The position numbers were made by a program, and so were the translations under genes. A DNA stretch of 64,000 nucleotides from Nitrososphaerota archaeon (lineage in GTDB: Archaea > Thermoproteota > Nitrososphaeria > Nitrososphaerales > UBA183), in contig JAFMAW010000002.1 in NCBI GenBank assembly GCA_029784795.1, forward strand, positions 71,928 to 135,927, written 5' to 3'. The notes under the pieces are model-generated. The model was given only the letters and a program-made list of their open reading frames with translations, searched no databases and was not told where the DNA came from. Each line of letters starts with the position of its first letter. Positions within the stretch are counted from its first letter, which is position 1. This document shows, one piece after another, positions 14,668-23,425 of the stretch.

Positions 14668-15585
14668 ATGATCGGGGTAGCGGGGGCGGGGAGGATAGGC
14701 GCCCAGTCCGCGCTGGAGATAGCGTCCATGGGGCTGGACGACGTCGCCCTGGTGGACATAGTCCCCGGGCTCGCGGAGGGCGAAGCGCTGGACATCAGCC
14801 ACAAGCTCTCCGACCTGGGGGTCGACGTCGACGTGGCGGGGTCAACCGACTACTCGGTGCTGGACCGGGCGAGCCTGGTGGTGATTGCCGCCGGCATGGG
14901 GCGGAAGCCGGGGATGACGAGGATGGACCTCCTGGCAAAGAACGCCAGCATAGTCGCGCCAGTGACCAGGGAGGTCGCGAAACACGCCCCCGACTCGGTC
15001 CTGCTGGTGATGACCAACCCCATGGATGTCCTGACCTACGCCGCCCTGAAGGCGTCAGGGTTCCCGAAGGGGAGGGTCGTCGGCCAGGGGGGCCTGCTCG
15101 ACAACTCGCGGTTCAAGTACGTCCTGGCCAAGAAGCTGGGGGTGTCCAGGGGGTCGATCTCCTCGCTGGTGATAGGGGAGCACGGCGAGAACATGATCCC
15201 GCTCGCGAGCCACACCTATGTGAGCGGGGTCCCGCTGACGACGCTGCTCGACGAGGAGGAGATCCAGCAGGCGATAGATGACACAAGGAAGGTGGCGGCC
15301 GACGTCATATCGAAGAAGGGGGCCACCGTCTTCGCCCCCGGGAGGGTGGTGGCGCGGATGGCGAAGGCCATCGTGGACGACACCAAGGAGGTCCTCCCCG
15401 CGTCCGCATACCTGGAGGGGGAGTACGGGGTCAGCGGGATCTGCATGGGGGTCCCGCTGAGGCTCGGGGCCGGCGGCATCGAGAAGATCTACGAGCTCAA
15501 GCTGACGGACAAGGAGCGGGACTGGTTCAACAAGGGCGCGGACACCGTTCGCGAGGCAATCGCCACCCTCAAGGTCGCCGACTAG
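14668..15585 (+). CDS. mdh: malate dehydrogenase (LDH-like)
   Basis: 305 residues. NAD(P)-binding loop GAGRIGAQ, an Asp after beta-2 (LVDIVPG) favouring NAD, substrate-loop GMGRKPGMTRMDLL with the double-Arg signature of malate rather than lactate enzymes, TNPMD, the Asp of LLDNSRF and the catalytic His of GEHGENMIP. Interconverts malate and oxaloacetate in the TCA cycle or gluconeogenesis. The start codon lies directly before the Rossmann beta-1 strand, as usual. Monocistronic by context. Confidence 0.92.
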   Translation: MIGVAGAGRIGAQSALEIASMGLDDVALVDIVPGLAEGEALDISHKLSDLGVDVDVAGSTDYSVLDRASLVVIAAGMGRKPGMTRMDLLAKNASIVAPVTREVAKHAPDSVLLVMTNPMDVLTYAALKASGFPKGRVVGQGGLLDNSRFKYVLAKKLGVSRGSISSLVIGEHGENMIPLASHTYVSGVPLTTLLDEEEIQQAIDDTRKVAADVISKKGATVFAPGRVVARMAKAIVDDTKEVLPASAYLEGEYGVSGICMGVPLRLGAGGIEKIYELKLTDKERDWFNKGADTVREAIATLKVAD

Positions 15586-15658
15586 CGGCGAGCCCTCGCC
15601 GCGGATGCGCCCGGAAGCTCCGCATCAGCCTTATGTCAACCAGGGGGGCGGGGAACGC

Positions 15659-16159
15659 ATGGCAGAGGGGAGGGGGCGCGGGACGCCGAGGAGGAATCCA
15701 GCCTTTCGGGTCAGGGAGGCTACCGCTGCGGACATCCCAACCCTCGTCAGCCACAGGCGGAAGATGTGGCTGGACATAGGCCACGACCCCCTCTCGTCGA
15801 TCGAGGAGGCGGACCGGCCGTACGAAAGGTGGGTGCGCCTCATGATGCGCAGGCGGAGGTTCGCAGGCTTCGTGGTGACCACGGGCGAGGAGGTCGCAGG
15901 GAGCGGCGCGGTCTGGCTGAGGGAGGAGCAGCCCCGCCCTGGCCTGAGCAGGGGGTCCGCGCCTTACCTGCTCTCGATGTACACGGAGCCGAGGTTCCGG
16001 AGGTCCGGGGCGGCCACGGCCATCGTAAGGGCGGCCCTCCGATGGAGCAGGGCCCGGGGGTACCGGAAGCTAGAGCTCCACGCGTCGAGGGCGGGGAGGC
16101 GCGTCTACGGCCCCCTCGGCTTCGAGAGGACCTGGGAGATGAGGGCGGAGATCGGATGA
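15659..16159 (+). CDS. GNAT-family N-acetyltransferase
   Basis: 166 residues from ATG 15659. The GNAT fold is seen in FRVREATAADIPTLVSHR, the central strand FVVTTGEEVAGSGAVWL, and the acetyl-CoA loop with RRSGAATAIVRAALRWSRARGY (RxxGxAt motif), then LHASRAGRRVYGPLGFERT. The target could be a protein N-terminus or a small amine. The frame extends 18 codons upstream, but a TTATGTC TATA-like box near 15631 favours 15659. Confidence 0.8.
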   Translation: MAEGRGRGTPRRNPAFRVREATAADIPTLVSHRRKMWLDIGHDPLSSIEEADRPYERWVRLMMRRRRFAGFVVTTGEEVAGSGAVWLREEQPRPGLSRGSAPYLLSMYTEPRFRRSGAATAIVRAALRWSRARGYRKLELHASRAGRRVYGPLGFERTWEMRAEIG

Positions 16160-16241
16160 CCGACGACCGTCAGTCCCGACCCGAGACTTACCTGTAAAAG
16201 AGAAAACTAAAGAACCGTGATATTTCGCGTCAAGAACGGCT

Positions 16242-17420
16242 TTGCTGATCGTCGTCCTGCTCAAGGGGGTCCCGGCGAGGACCACCCAGGCCGTCCAGAT
16301 AGGGGGTGTCCTGAACAGGGAGGCCATGGACCTGGTCCTCAACCCCCACGACGCGAAGGCCGTCGAGGCCGCGGACTATCTCAAGCGCAGGGCAGGCGGG
16401 AAGGTGGTGGCCCTCAGCATGGGCCCGGACATGAAGCTGATACCGTTGATGAAGCCCCTCTACGACGCCGAGGTGTCGGGGGTCGACGAGGAGTACATCC
16501 TGAGCGACCGCAAGATGGCGGGTTCGGACACCCTGGCGACCTCCTACGCCGTCTCACTCGGAGTGAAGAAGCTCGTGGAGAGGCACGCGGCCCCCATCGA
16601 CGAGCTCTCCGTCGAGATCAGGAAGGCAGGCTACTCCGACACGGTGAAGGCGAAGGCCGCGGCCCTCTACGGCGCGAACCTCCTCACCAACAGGGTGTAC
16701 AGCGAGCTCCCGTCCGTCAAGGACAGCATCGTGCACAGGTTCCTCGCCGGGGAGCTGACGTCCGAGGCGGCCCTGGCCGAGCTCTCGGCGGAGAAGGAGA
16801 GGGTCTCCAGGTTCATAGTGCTTTCAGGGGTGAAGACCACCGACGGGGAGACGGGGAGCGTCGGCCCCCAGGTCGCCGAAGGGACCTCCGAGCTCCTGGG
16901 CAGGGTCATCCCCCACGCCACCTACGTCGAGGACTTCGACGTCGACCCGGAGGCGGGGACCCTGTCGTCGGAGCGGAGGATCGGCTACCTCTCGCAGAAG
17001 CTAGAGATGAAGCTCCCCGCCCTGCTCACTGTCTCGACCGAGTACCGGCCGAGGGAGGCGCCGGCCTCCGGGGCCAAGGAGGTGCGGGCCAACAACTACC
17101 GAGGGAAGGTCATGCTCGCGACGAAGTGGACCGCCGAGGACCTCGGCGCAGACCCGAAGAGGCTGGGCCTAGCCGGCTCCCCGACCATCGTCGGGGCCGG
17201 GATCGACATAGGCAAGCCGCCTGTGCAGAAGACTGTCGGGGAGAGCATGGTCTTCCTGAAGGCCGTCCCCCAGATGGAGGTCGACTCGAAGAAGTACGGG
17301 CCGTACTCCCCCGGGGACCTCGTGCCTGCGCTCCCTCAGGCTGCGGCAGAGAAGCTGAAGTCGGAGGGGGCCGTGGGGACGTTCACCACAGAGATGCTCG
17401 CGGAGGAGCTCTTCCGATGA
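16242..17420 (+). CDS. etfB: electron transfer flavoprotein beta subunit (FixA-like), with insertion
   Basis: 392 residues, about 120 longer than usual. N-terminal LIVVLLKGVPARTTQAV, then LNPHDAKAVEAADYL, KVVALSMGP, AGSDTLATSYAV and, after an extra segment of about 75 mainly helical residues (about 110-190), the nucleotide-site motif KTTDGETGSVGPQVAEG and LPALLTV. EtfB with EtfA carries electrons between dehydrogenases and a membrane or FixCX acceptor. Starts with TTG; stop overlaps the etfA start (ATGA). First gene of the etfB-etfA-fixCX operon. An AT-rich stretch at 16193-16228 is the likely promoter. Confidence 0.85.
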   Translation: MLIVVLLKGVPARTTQAVQIGGVLNREAMDLVLNPHDAKAVEAADYLKRRAGGKVVALSMGPDMKLIPLMKPLYDAEVSGVDEEYILSDRKMAGSDTLATSYAVSLGVKKLVERHAAPIDELSVEIRKAGYSDTVKAKAAALYGANLLTNRVYSELPSVKDSIVHRFLAGELTSEAALAELSAEKERVSRFIVLSGVKTTDGETGSVGPQVAEGTSELLGRVIPHATYVEDFDVDPEAGTLSSERRIGYLSQKLEMKLPALLTVSTEYRPREAPASGAKEVRANNYRGKVMLATKWTAEDLGADPKRLGLAGSPTIVGAGIDIGKPPVQKTVGESMVFLKAVPQMEVDSKKYGPYSPGDLVPALPQAAAEKLKSEGAVGTFTTEMLAEELFR

Positions 17421-18499
17421 GCGGGGAGTCCCAGGGTGTATGGGTCTACCTGCAGCACAGCCGAGGGGACCTGACCAGCGACTCGCTGGAGCTGCTGGCA
17501 GCAGCCAGGGGGGTCGCGTCGAAGCTCGGACAGCAGGTGGTCGGGGTGCTGGTGGGGAACGGGATGGGGCCCATGGCGGAGAAGGCGATCGCCTATGGGG
17601 CCGACTCTGTCCTCACCGTCGACGACCCGCTCCTCGAGAACTACTTCAACCTCGCCTACGCCGACGCCATCTACTCGCTGGTCTCGGAGAGGAAGCCCTA
17701 CATCCTGCTCTTCGCCGCCAACGAGATAGGCAAGGACATAGCGGCCAGGGTCGCGTTCCGCGTCCCCACCGGCCTGGCCACCGACAACGTGCAGCTTGCG
17801 GTGGAGGATTACAGCAACCCGGTCCTGGGACAGTTCAAGAACCTGCTCATCCAGATCAGGCCCGACTTCGGGACCAGGCTGGCCAGGATCTACACCCCGA
17901 GGCACAGGCCCCAGATGGCCACCGTCAGGCCCGGGAGCTTCTCCTCCCTGGACCCCGACCCGGGGAGGAAGGGGACCATCGAGAAGGTCGCCTTCACGCC
18001 GAAGGAGTACCCTGCCAGGGTCGCAGAGGTCAGAGACCTCCCGCCCCCCGTCCCGGACCTCGCGGGGGCCGACGTAGTGATCAGCCTCGGCATGGGGGTC
18101 CTGAAGGACGGCTCCGGGAACGCGAGGGACCCGGCGGAGGCATACAGGTACGCCGAGCAGCTCAAGGAGACCCTGGAGAAGAAGTACCACCTGAGGGCCG
18201 AGATAGGCGCCACCCGTGCCCTTGTCTACGCCGAGGCGAAGAGCCTCGAGGGGCTGCTCAGCAAGGCGAACCAGGTCGGCCAGACGGGGACGACGGTGAA
18301 GCCGAAGGTGTACGTCGCGGTGGGCATCAGCGGGGCGCTGCAGCACAGGGTCGGGATGCAGAACTCTGCCAAGATCGTGGCGATCAACACCGACCCCGGG
18401 GCGCCCATCTTCAAGATAGCCCATTACCCTATAGTGGGGGACCTGTACGAGGAGCTCCCCCGGCTCATCTCGGCCATAGGAGGCGCCGGCGCTGCCTGA
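17417..18499 (+). CDS. etfA: electron transfer flavoprotein alpha subunit (FixB-like)
   Basis: 360 residues. N-terminal VWVYLQHSRGDLTSDSLELL, KAIAYGADSVL, then the FAD domain: VVISLGMGVLKDG, the SxxxR-like IGATRALV, GQTGTTVKPKVYVAVGISGALQH and NSAKIVAINTDPGAPIFKIAHY. All match ETF-alpha/FixB, which holds the electron-shuttling FAD. ATG overlaps the etfB stop by 4 nt, and its 3' end overlaps the fixCX frame. Confidence 0.93.
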   Translation: MSGESQGVWVYLQHSRGDLTSDSLELLAAARGVASKLGQQVVGVLVGNGMGPMAEKAIAYGADSVLTVDDPLLENYFNLAYADAIYSLVSERKPYILLFAANEIGKDIAARVAFRVPTGLATDNVQLAVEDYSNPVLGQFKNLLIQIRPDFGTRLARIYTPRHRPQMATVRPGSFSSLDPDPGRKGTIEKVAFTPKEYPARVAEVRDLPPPVPDLAGADVVISLGMGVLKDGSGNARDPAEAYRYAEQLKETLEKKYHLRAEIGATRALVYAEAKSLEGLLSKANQVGQTGTTVKPKVYVAVGISGALQHRVGMQNSAKIVAINTDPGAPIFKIAHYPIVGDLYEELPRLISAIGGAGAA

Positions 18500-20162
18500 T
18501 TTCGACGTCGTAGTGGTCGGAGCGGGCCCGGCCGGGTCTGCGGCCGCTCTCTCCCTCGCCAGGAAGGGGGTCGACGTCCTGATGCTGGAGAAGGCGAGGG
18601 TCCCTGGAGAGCGGAACATGACCGGAGGCGTGATCTACGGCGACGCCCCGGGCGGGTGGGGGCTGGTCCACCTCGTCCCCGACTTCGAGTCCGCCGCGCC
18701 CCTGGAGAGGAAGATCACCTCCCACGAGGTGATGGTCCTAGACTCGCCGGACATGGCCCGGGGGACCTCCAGGTACTACAGGCTCTCGAAGGACTCGCTC
18801 CCGGCGCGGGTGGGGCTCTTTTCCATGGGGTTCGAGACAGGGCACGACTACTCGGTCCTCCGCCGGAAGTTCGACCGATGGTTCGCCGCCCTGGCCGTCC
18901 GGGCCGGGGCCATGCTCTCTACGGAGACGACGGCCGAGGGGCTGATCATCGAGGGGGGGACGGTGGTGGGGGTCAGGACCCCCAAGGAGGAGCTCAGGGC
19001 GAAGCTTGTCATCGACGCCTCAGGGGTCACGTCCACCCTGGTGTCCGAAGCCGGGCTGAGGGGGAGGCTGACCCCCGAGGAGCTCTACCACGGGATAAAG
19101 CGCGTCTACAAGCTCGACCCTGCGGCCATCGAGCAGCGGTTCGGCGTCAAGCCAGGGGAGGGGAGGGCGATATTCTATCTCGGCCAGTTCATGAACGACA
19201 TCAGCGGGGGGGCTTTCGTCTACACGAACCGGGACACCCTGTCAGTCGGGCTGGTGGTGTCGCTGGGCTCGCTGATCAGGAGGACGACGGAGCACTTCGA
19301 CCAGGTGGGGAAGCTCCTGGACGTCCAGGACGCCTTCGAGGCCCACCCAATGGTGGCCGAGCTCCTGGACGGGGCCCAGGCGACGGAGTATGCGGCCCAC
19401 AACATACCTAAGGGGCACAAGGCGATGCTGAAGCGCCCCTACGCCGACGGCTACCTGGTCGCCGGGGACGCCCTCGGGTCGTTCGTCAAGATAGGCCCCA
19501 TGATAGACGGGATGCGGCGGGCCATAAGCTCCGGGATGATGGCAGCGTCGGCGTACCTGCAGGCGAGCGCCTCGGGCTCGTTCAGGGGCAAAGGCCTCGC
19601 CAGGTACAAGGACCTCCTGAGGCCCATCTACGAGGACGTGGGCAGGTCCGGGAGGGACAGCTTCGTCACCGAGAGCTCGTTCACCTACCACGCCCTCCCC
19701 AGGCTCCTGTTCTCAACAGGGGTCATGACCAAGGTGCACAGGTTCGAGCCCAAGGCCGGGGCCGCACCCCGCGACGCCATCGCCAGGGTCCAGGAGGGGA
19801 CGGGGCTGCTGGACTACGACGAGGACGAGGGCTACTCGCACATCAAGGTGGACACGGCCCTGGCTTCGAAGTCGCTCACCAAGCCCTGGGTCCCCGGGTG
19901 CCCTACCAACTGCTACAGCATATTCACCCCCAAAGGTGTCTTCGCGTCCTTCAAGGACCTCTACGAGCACAACCTCGCCCAGAACGGCGGGAGCAGGTCT
20001 GGGGCCATGTCCCAGACGATGGAGGACATCGGCGGCGCCGAGCTGAGGTTCGACCACGTCCCTTGCGTCGCCTGCGGGACGTGCGGCGCCATAGGCCCGC
20101 CCGAGATGGTGAAGTTCGGCCACGAGAGGGGGGGCCACGGCGTGAGATACAGGTACGGCTGA
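18492..20162 (+). CDS. fixC: FixC-like ETF:quinone oxidoreductase fused to FixX ferredoxin
   Basis: About 556 residues. An N-terminal FAD Rossmann motif is followed by the geranylgeranyl-reductase/FixC fold (NMTGGVIYG, GDALGSFVKIGPMIDGMRRA). The last about 95 residues are a FixX domain: VPGCPTNCYSIF and CVACGTCGAIGPPE, which supply four [4Fe-4S] ligands as in ETF-QO, ending GVRYRYG. The first canonical start (GTG 18513) would cut beta-1 to MVGAGPAG; the frame upstream reads LPDFDVVVVGAGPAG with CTG 18492 overlapping the etfA end, so CTG initiation is likely. Takes electrons from ETF to quinone or another acceptor. Confidence 0.88.
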   Translation: MPDFDVVVVGAGPAGSAAALSLARKGVDVLMLEKARVPGERNMTGGVIYGDAPGGWGLVHLVPDFESAAPLERKITSHEVMVLDSPDMARGTSRYYRLSKDSLPARVGLFSMGFETGHDYSVLRRKFDRWFAALAVRAGAMLSTETTAEGLIIEGGTVVGVRTPKEELRAKLVIDASGVTSTLVSEAGLRGRLTPEELYHGIKRVYKLDPAAIEQRFGVKPGEGRAIFYLGQFMNDISGGAFVYTNRDTLSVGLVVSLGSLIRRTTEHFDQVGKLLDVQDAFEAHPMVAELLDGAQATEYAAHNIPKGHKAMLKRPYADGYLVAGDALGSFVKIGPMIDGMRRAISSGMMAASAYLQASASGSFRGKGLARYKDLLRPIYEDVGRSGRDSFVTESSFTYHALPRLLFSTGVMTKVHRFEPKAGAAPRDAIARVQEGTGLLDYDEDEGYSHIKVDTALASKSLTKPWVPGCPTNCYSIFTPKGVFASFKDLYEHNLAQNGGSRSGAMSQTMEDIGGAELRFDHVPCVACGTCGAIGPPEMVKFGHERGGHGVRYRYG

Positions 20163-20170
20163 GCCCGAGC

Positions 20171-20180
20171 TTCATATACG
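20171..20180 (+). promoter_or_regulatory. TATA box of the threonine dehydratase gene
   Basis: TTCATATACG, centred about 25 nt before ATG 20201; supports that start and a leaderless transcript. Confidence 0.5.
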
Positions 20181-20200
20181 CCCCCCCGGGCCGAACAGCC

Positions 20201-21148
20201 ATGGACGTCCCCCGGGTCACCATCGCCCAGATTGAAGACGCCGCAGCCAGGATACGAGGCTCTGTCTACAGGACCCCCCTGGTCCCCTCGTCACGCTTCG
20301 ACCGCGGCTCCGTCCTCCTCAAGCTCGAGGCCCTCCAGCCCACAGGGAGCTTCAAGGTCAGGGGCGCCTGGAACAGGATGAGCCGGTCCGACAAGGGCGA
20401 GAGGGAGAGGGGTTTCGTGGCTGTCTCCGCTGGTAACCACGGCCAGGCGGTCGCCTGGAGCGCGAAGAGGCTGGGGGCGCCATGCACCGTCTACGTCCCC
20501 ACCGACGCCGTCCAGCGGAAGGTCGACTCCATGGAGTCCATGGGGGCGAAGATAGTCCGCCGCCCCCACCGCGAGATCATGGAGGCCATGACAGACGACC
20601 GCATGGCCAAGCTCGGGATGACGTTCGTCCACCCCTTCGGTGACCCTTACGTCGTCGCCGGCCAGGGGACGATCGGGCTGGAGATACTCGAGGACCTCCC
20701 AGAGGCGAAGAGCATAGTCGTCCCCGTAGGGGGCGGCGGGCTGGTCTCTGGGGTGGCCCAGGCGGTCAGGGCAAGGGCCTCCGGGGTGAAGGTGTACGGC
20801 GTCCAGGCCGAGGGGGCGGCGCCGGTGCCAAAGTCGCTGGTGACGGGGAAGGCGGAGGACGTCGGCGAGCCGCACACCATAGCCGACGGCATAGGCGCGA
20901 CCAAGGTTTACGACTACATGCTCCCTCTGTTGAGGGAGCACCTCGAAGCGGCGCTCACGGTGAGCGACGACGAGATCCGGGGGGCGATGAAGAGGATACT
21001 CATGGAGTCCCACGTCACGCCCGAACCGGCCGGGGCTGCTTCGTTGGCCTGCGCGCTGAAGTACGCCGAGAAGATACCGAAGCCGGCGGTCTGCATCGTC
21101 AGCGGGGGGAACGCCGACCCGGCCCTCCTGGCTTCGCTCCTATCGTAG
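20201..21148 (+). CDS. ilvA: threonine/serine dehydratase (PLP fold type II)
   Basis: 315 residues. PLP-binding Lys in TGSFKVRGAWNRM (about 52), AGNHGQAVAW, and the phosphate-binding glycine loop VPVGGGGLVSGVA. Lacks the C-terminal ACT regulatory domain, so it is a short catabolic-type or serine-racemase-like enzyme. Deaminates threonine to 2-oxobutyrate or serine to pyruvate. Followed 9 nt later by an ornithine-cyclodeaminase-family gene and then SHMT, an amino-acid cluster around serine/glycine/threonine. Confidence 0.87.
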   Translation: MDVPRVTIAQIEDAAARIRGSVYRTPLVPSSRFDRGSVLLKLEALQPTGSFKVRGAWNRMSRSDKGERERGFVAVSAGNHGQAVAWSAKRLGAPCTVYVPTDAVQRKVDSMESMGAKIVRRPHREIMEAMTDDRMAKLGMTFVHPFGDPYVVAGQGTIGLEILEDLPEAKSIVVPVGGGGLVSGVAQAVRARASGVKVYGVQAEGAAPVPKSLVTGKAEDVGEPHTIADGIGATKVYDYMLPLLREHLEAALTVSDDEIRGAMKRILMESHVTPEPAGAASLACALKYAEKIPKPAVCIVSGGNADPALLASLLS

Positions 21149-21157
21149 GGGTCTGCG

Positions 21158-22201
21158 TTGAAAGCCCTCTTCGTGGGTGCCGAGCAGGCATCAAGCATGC
21201 TCGGGATCAATGAGTGCATCGATGCCATGGACGGGTGCTTCAGGGCGATGGCCCGCGGGGAGGCGGGCTTCCCTCCGAGGTTCGCGATGCCCCTCCCTTC
21301 GAAGAAGGGGGCCCTGGGCCTGATGCCCGGGTACCTGGCGAAAGAGGGGGTCTTCGGGCTGAAGGCGACCTCGGTCTTCCCCGGGAACGCGGGGACGAAG
21401 TACGAGTCCCACCAGGGGGCGGTGTTGATCTTCGAGGCTGAGCACGGCAGCCTCTTGGCGGCGGTGGACGCAGCAACCGTCACCCGGCTCAGGACGGGCG
21501 CTGCCAGCGCCGTCGCCACCATGGCCCTCGCCCGGAAGGGGTCCAGCGTGCTCTCGATCCTCGGCTCCGGGACCCAGGCCATGAGCCACCTCGACGCCAT
21601 GGCGGAGGCGATGCCCGGGCTCTCGAAGGTGCGCGTGTGGTCCAGGAGCCGCTCCAACGCGGAGGCCTTCGCGGAGGGGGCCAGCCGCAGGGGGGTGGAC
21701 GCGGAGGCGTGCGAAGGGGCGGAGGGGGCGGTCCGCGGGGCTGACGTCGTCTGCACGGTCACCGCGTCAACGTCCCCCGTCCTTCTCGGGCGCTGGCTCG
21801 GGCCGGGGGCGCATGTCAACGCCGTGGGGGCTTCGAGGCCGCCGGCGAGGGAGCTGGACAGCGACGCGGTGAAGATGGCCAGGCTCTTCGTCGACAGCAG
21901 GGAGTCGGCCCGGCTGGAGGCGGACGACTACCTGGTCCCCCTGAGGGAAGGGGCGATAGGCGAAGGGCACATACTGGGGGAGATAGGGGAGGTCCTCGAA
22001 GGGAAGGTCCGGGGGCGGGCCGGTGACGTGGACGTGACCGTCTTCAAGTCGCTGGGGCTCGCGGTCGAGGACCTGTCCGCCGCTCTGCTTGTCTACCGGC
22101 GTGCCCTCGAGTTGGGGGCCGGGACCACCGTGGAGTTCGGCGCCGAGAGAGGGACGGGGGACAACGGGCCCTCGGCCCCTCCCCCTGCGAAGGACAGATA
22201 A
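21158..22201 (+). CDS. ornithine cyclodeaminase / mu-crystallin family dehydrogenase
   Basis: 347 residues from TTG. The family core is clear: FPPRFAMPLP, LGLMPGYL, GLKATSVFPGN, SHQGAVLIFEAEHGSLLAAVDAATVTRLRTGAASAVA (split here as consecutive motifs), and the NAD loop ILGSGTQAMSHLDAM. In archaea this family includes alanine dehydrogenase as well as ornithine cyclodeaminase; position between threonine dehydratase and SHMT fits amino-acid interconversion. The substrate cannot be told from sequence alone. Confidence 0.85.
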   Translation: MKALFVGAEQASSMLGINECIDAMDGCFRAMARGEAGFPPRFAMPLPSKKGALGLMPGYLAKEGVFGLKATSVFPGNAGTKYESHQGAVLIFEAEHGSLLAAVDAATVTRLRTGAASAVATMALARKGSSVLSILGSGTQAMSHLDAMAEAMPGLSKVRVWSRSRSNAEAFAEGASRRGVDAEACEGAEGAVRGADVVCTVTASTSPVLLGRWLGPGAHVNAVGASRPPARELDSDAVKMARLFVDSRESARLEADDYLVPLREGAIGEGHILGEIGEVLEGKVRGRAGDVDVTVFKSLGLAVEDLSAALLVYRRALELGAGTTVEFGAERGTGDNGPSAPPPAKDR

Positions 22202-22228
22202 TCATCCGATTCAGGGGGGTGGCGCAGA

Positions 22229-23425
22229 ATGTCATCAGCATACCTCGAGAGGCTAGACAGGACCGTAAGGCAGCACCAGGACTGGCGGACGAAAGAGTGC
22301 TTGAACCTGATCCCGTCGGAGAACCGCGGGAGCGCGCGGATGAAGTCCATGTTCTTGTCGGACTTGGGGAACAGGTACACCGCCCCCGACAAGTTCTACC
22401 GTGGGACCAAGTTCGCCGACGAGCTCCTGTCGCTCACCGAGGAGCTGGCGAGGAAGGTCTTCAACGCCCGCTACGCCGACGTCCGCCCCCTGTCCGGACA
22501 CACCGCCGACATGGCCGTCCTCCTATCCCTGACCGAGGCCGGGGACAAGATACTCTCGGTCGACCCGGCCAACGGCGGGTACCCGGGCATCACACACCTT
22601 GGCCTCGGGAGCATCCTGAAGCTACAGAACGAATACTTCTCCTTCGACGACGGGGCTGTGAACATAGACGCCGGAGGGTCCGAGCCGCTGATGACCGGGC
22701 CCAAGGTGGCGTTCTTCGGCTCCAGCTACATCCCGTTCCCCCACCCTACTCGGCAGCTCTCCTCGCTGGCGGACGGGGTCTGCGTCTACGACGCCTCTCA
22801 CGTCCTCGGCCTGGTGGCCGGGGGGGAGTTCCAGGACCCGCTCAGGGAGGGGTGCTCGCTCATGATCGGCTCGACCCACAAGAGCTTCCCCGGGCCCCAG
22901 GGTGGGATCATCCTTTCCAACGACGAGGAGGTCTTCGCCAGGGTGTCAGGCAAGATATTCCCGGGGATAGTGGACAACGTACACCTCGACAGGGTCGCCG
23001 CCCTCGCCGTGGCCCTGGTCGAGATGATGCAGTACGGCAAGCCCTACGCCCAGGCCATGGTGAAGAACTCTCAGGCGCTGGCCAAGGCCCTGGCGGAGGA
23101 GGGGGTCAAGGTCCGGGGGGCGTCCAAGGGATACTCAAAGTCCCACCAGGTCCTCCTCGACTACGACCAGGCCAGGCTGAAGCCCCTCTCCGTGCGCCTC
23201 GAGCAGGCCAACATCATCCTCGACGAGGCCGGGAGGGTAGGGACCACGGAGGTCACCAGGATGGGCTACGGGCCGGGGGAGATGGAGACGGTGGCAGAGC
23301 TGATGGCAATGATCATACTCGGGAAGAAGGCCCCTGACTTCGTGCAGAAGAAGGTGAAGACCCTGGTCAAGCAGTTCCAGCAGCCGAGGTTCGTCCTCTC
23401 GTCCCCGCCCAGGCTGACGGAGTGA
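22229..23425 (+). CDS. glyA: serine hydroxymethyltransferase (archaeal type)
   Basis: 398 residues. ECLNLIPSENRGSARMKSMF and LGNRYTAPDKFYRGTKF are the N-terminal motifs; the PLP Lys lies in MIGSTHKSFPGPQGG, preceded by YDASHVLGL. The spacing and lack of some bacterial insertions fit archaeal SHMTs that use tetrahydromethanopterin-type or folate carriers. Interconverts serine and glycine with a C1 unit. GGGGTGG 10 nt before ATG could serve as a Shine-Dalgarno, and it follows the cyclodeaminase gene by 27 nt. Confidence 0.92.
   Translation: MSSAYLERLDRTVRQHQDWRTKECLNLIPSENRGSARMKSMFLSDLGNRYTAPDKFYRGTKFADELLSLTEELARKVFNARYADVRPLSGHTADMAVLLSLTEAGDKILSVDPANGGYPGITHLGLGSILKLQNEYFSFDDGAVNIDAGGSEPLMTGPKVAFFGSSYIPFPHPTRQLSSLADGVCVYDASHVLGLVAGGEFQDPLREGCSLMIGSTHKSFPGPQGGIILSNDEEVFARVSGKIFPGIVDNVHLDRVAALAVALVEMMQYGKPYAQAMVKNSQALAKALAEEGVKVRGASKGYSKSHQVLLDYDQARLKPLSVRLEQANIILDEAGRVGTTEVTRMGYGPGEMETVAELMAMIILGKKAPDFVQKKVKTLVKQFQQPRFVLSSPPRLTE

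Noticed and set aside
16217..17416. Long in-frame extension upstream of etfA
   Set aside because: It is the +2 frame of etfB; EtfA starts at ATG 17417 by homology and 4-nt overlap.
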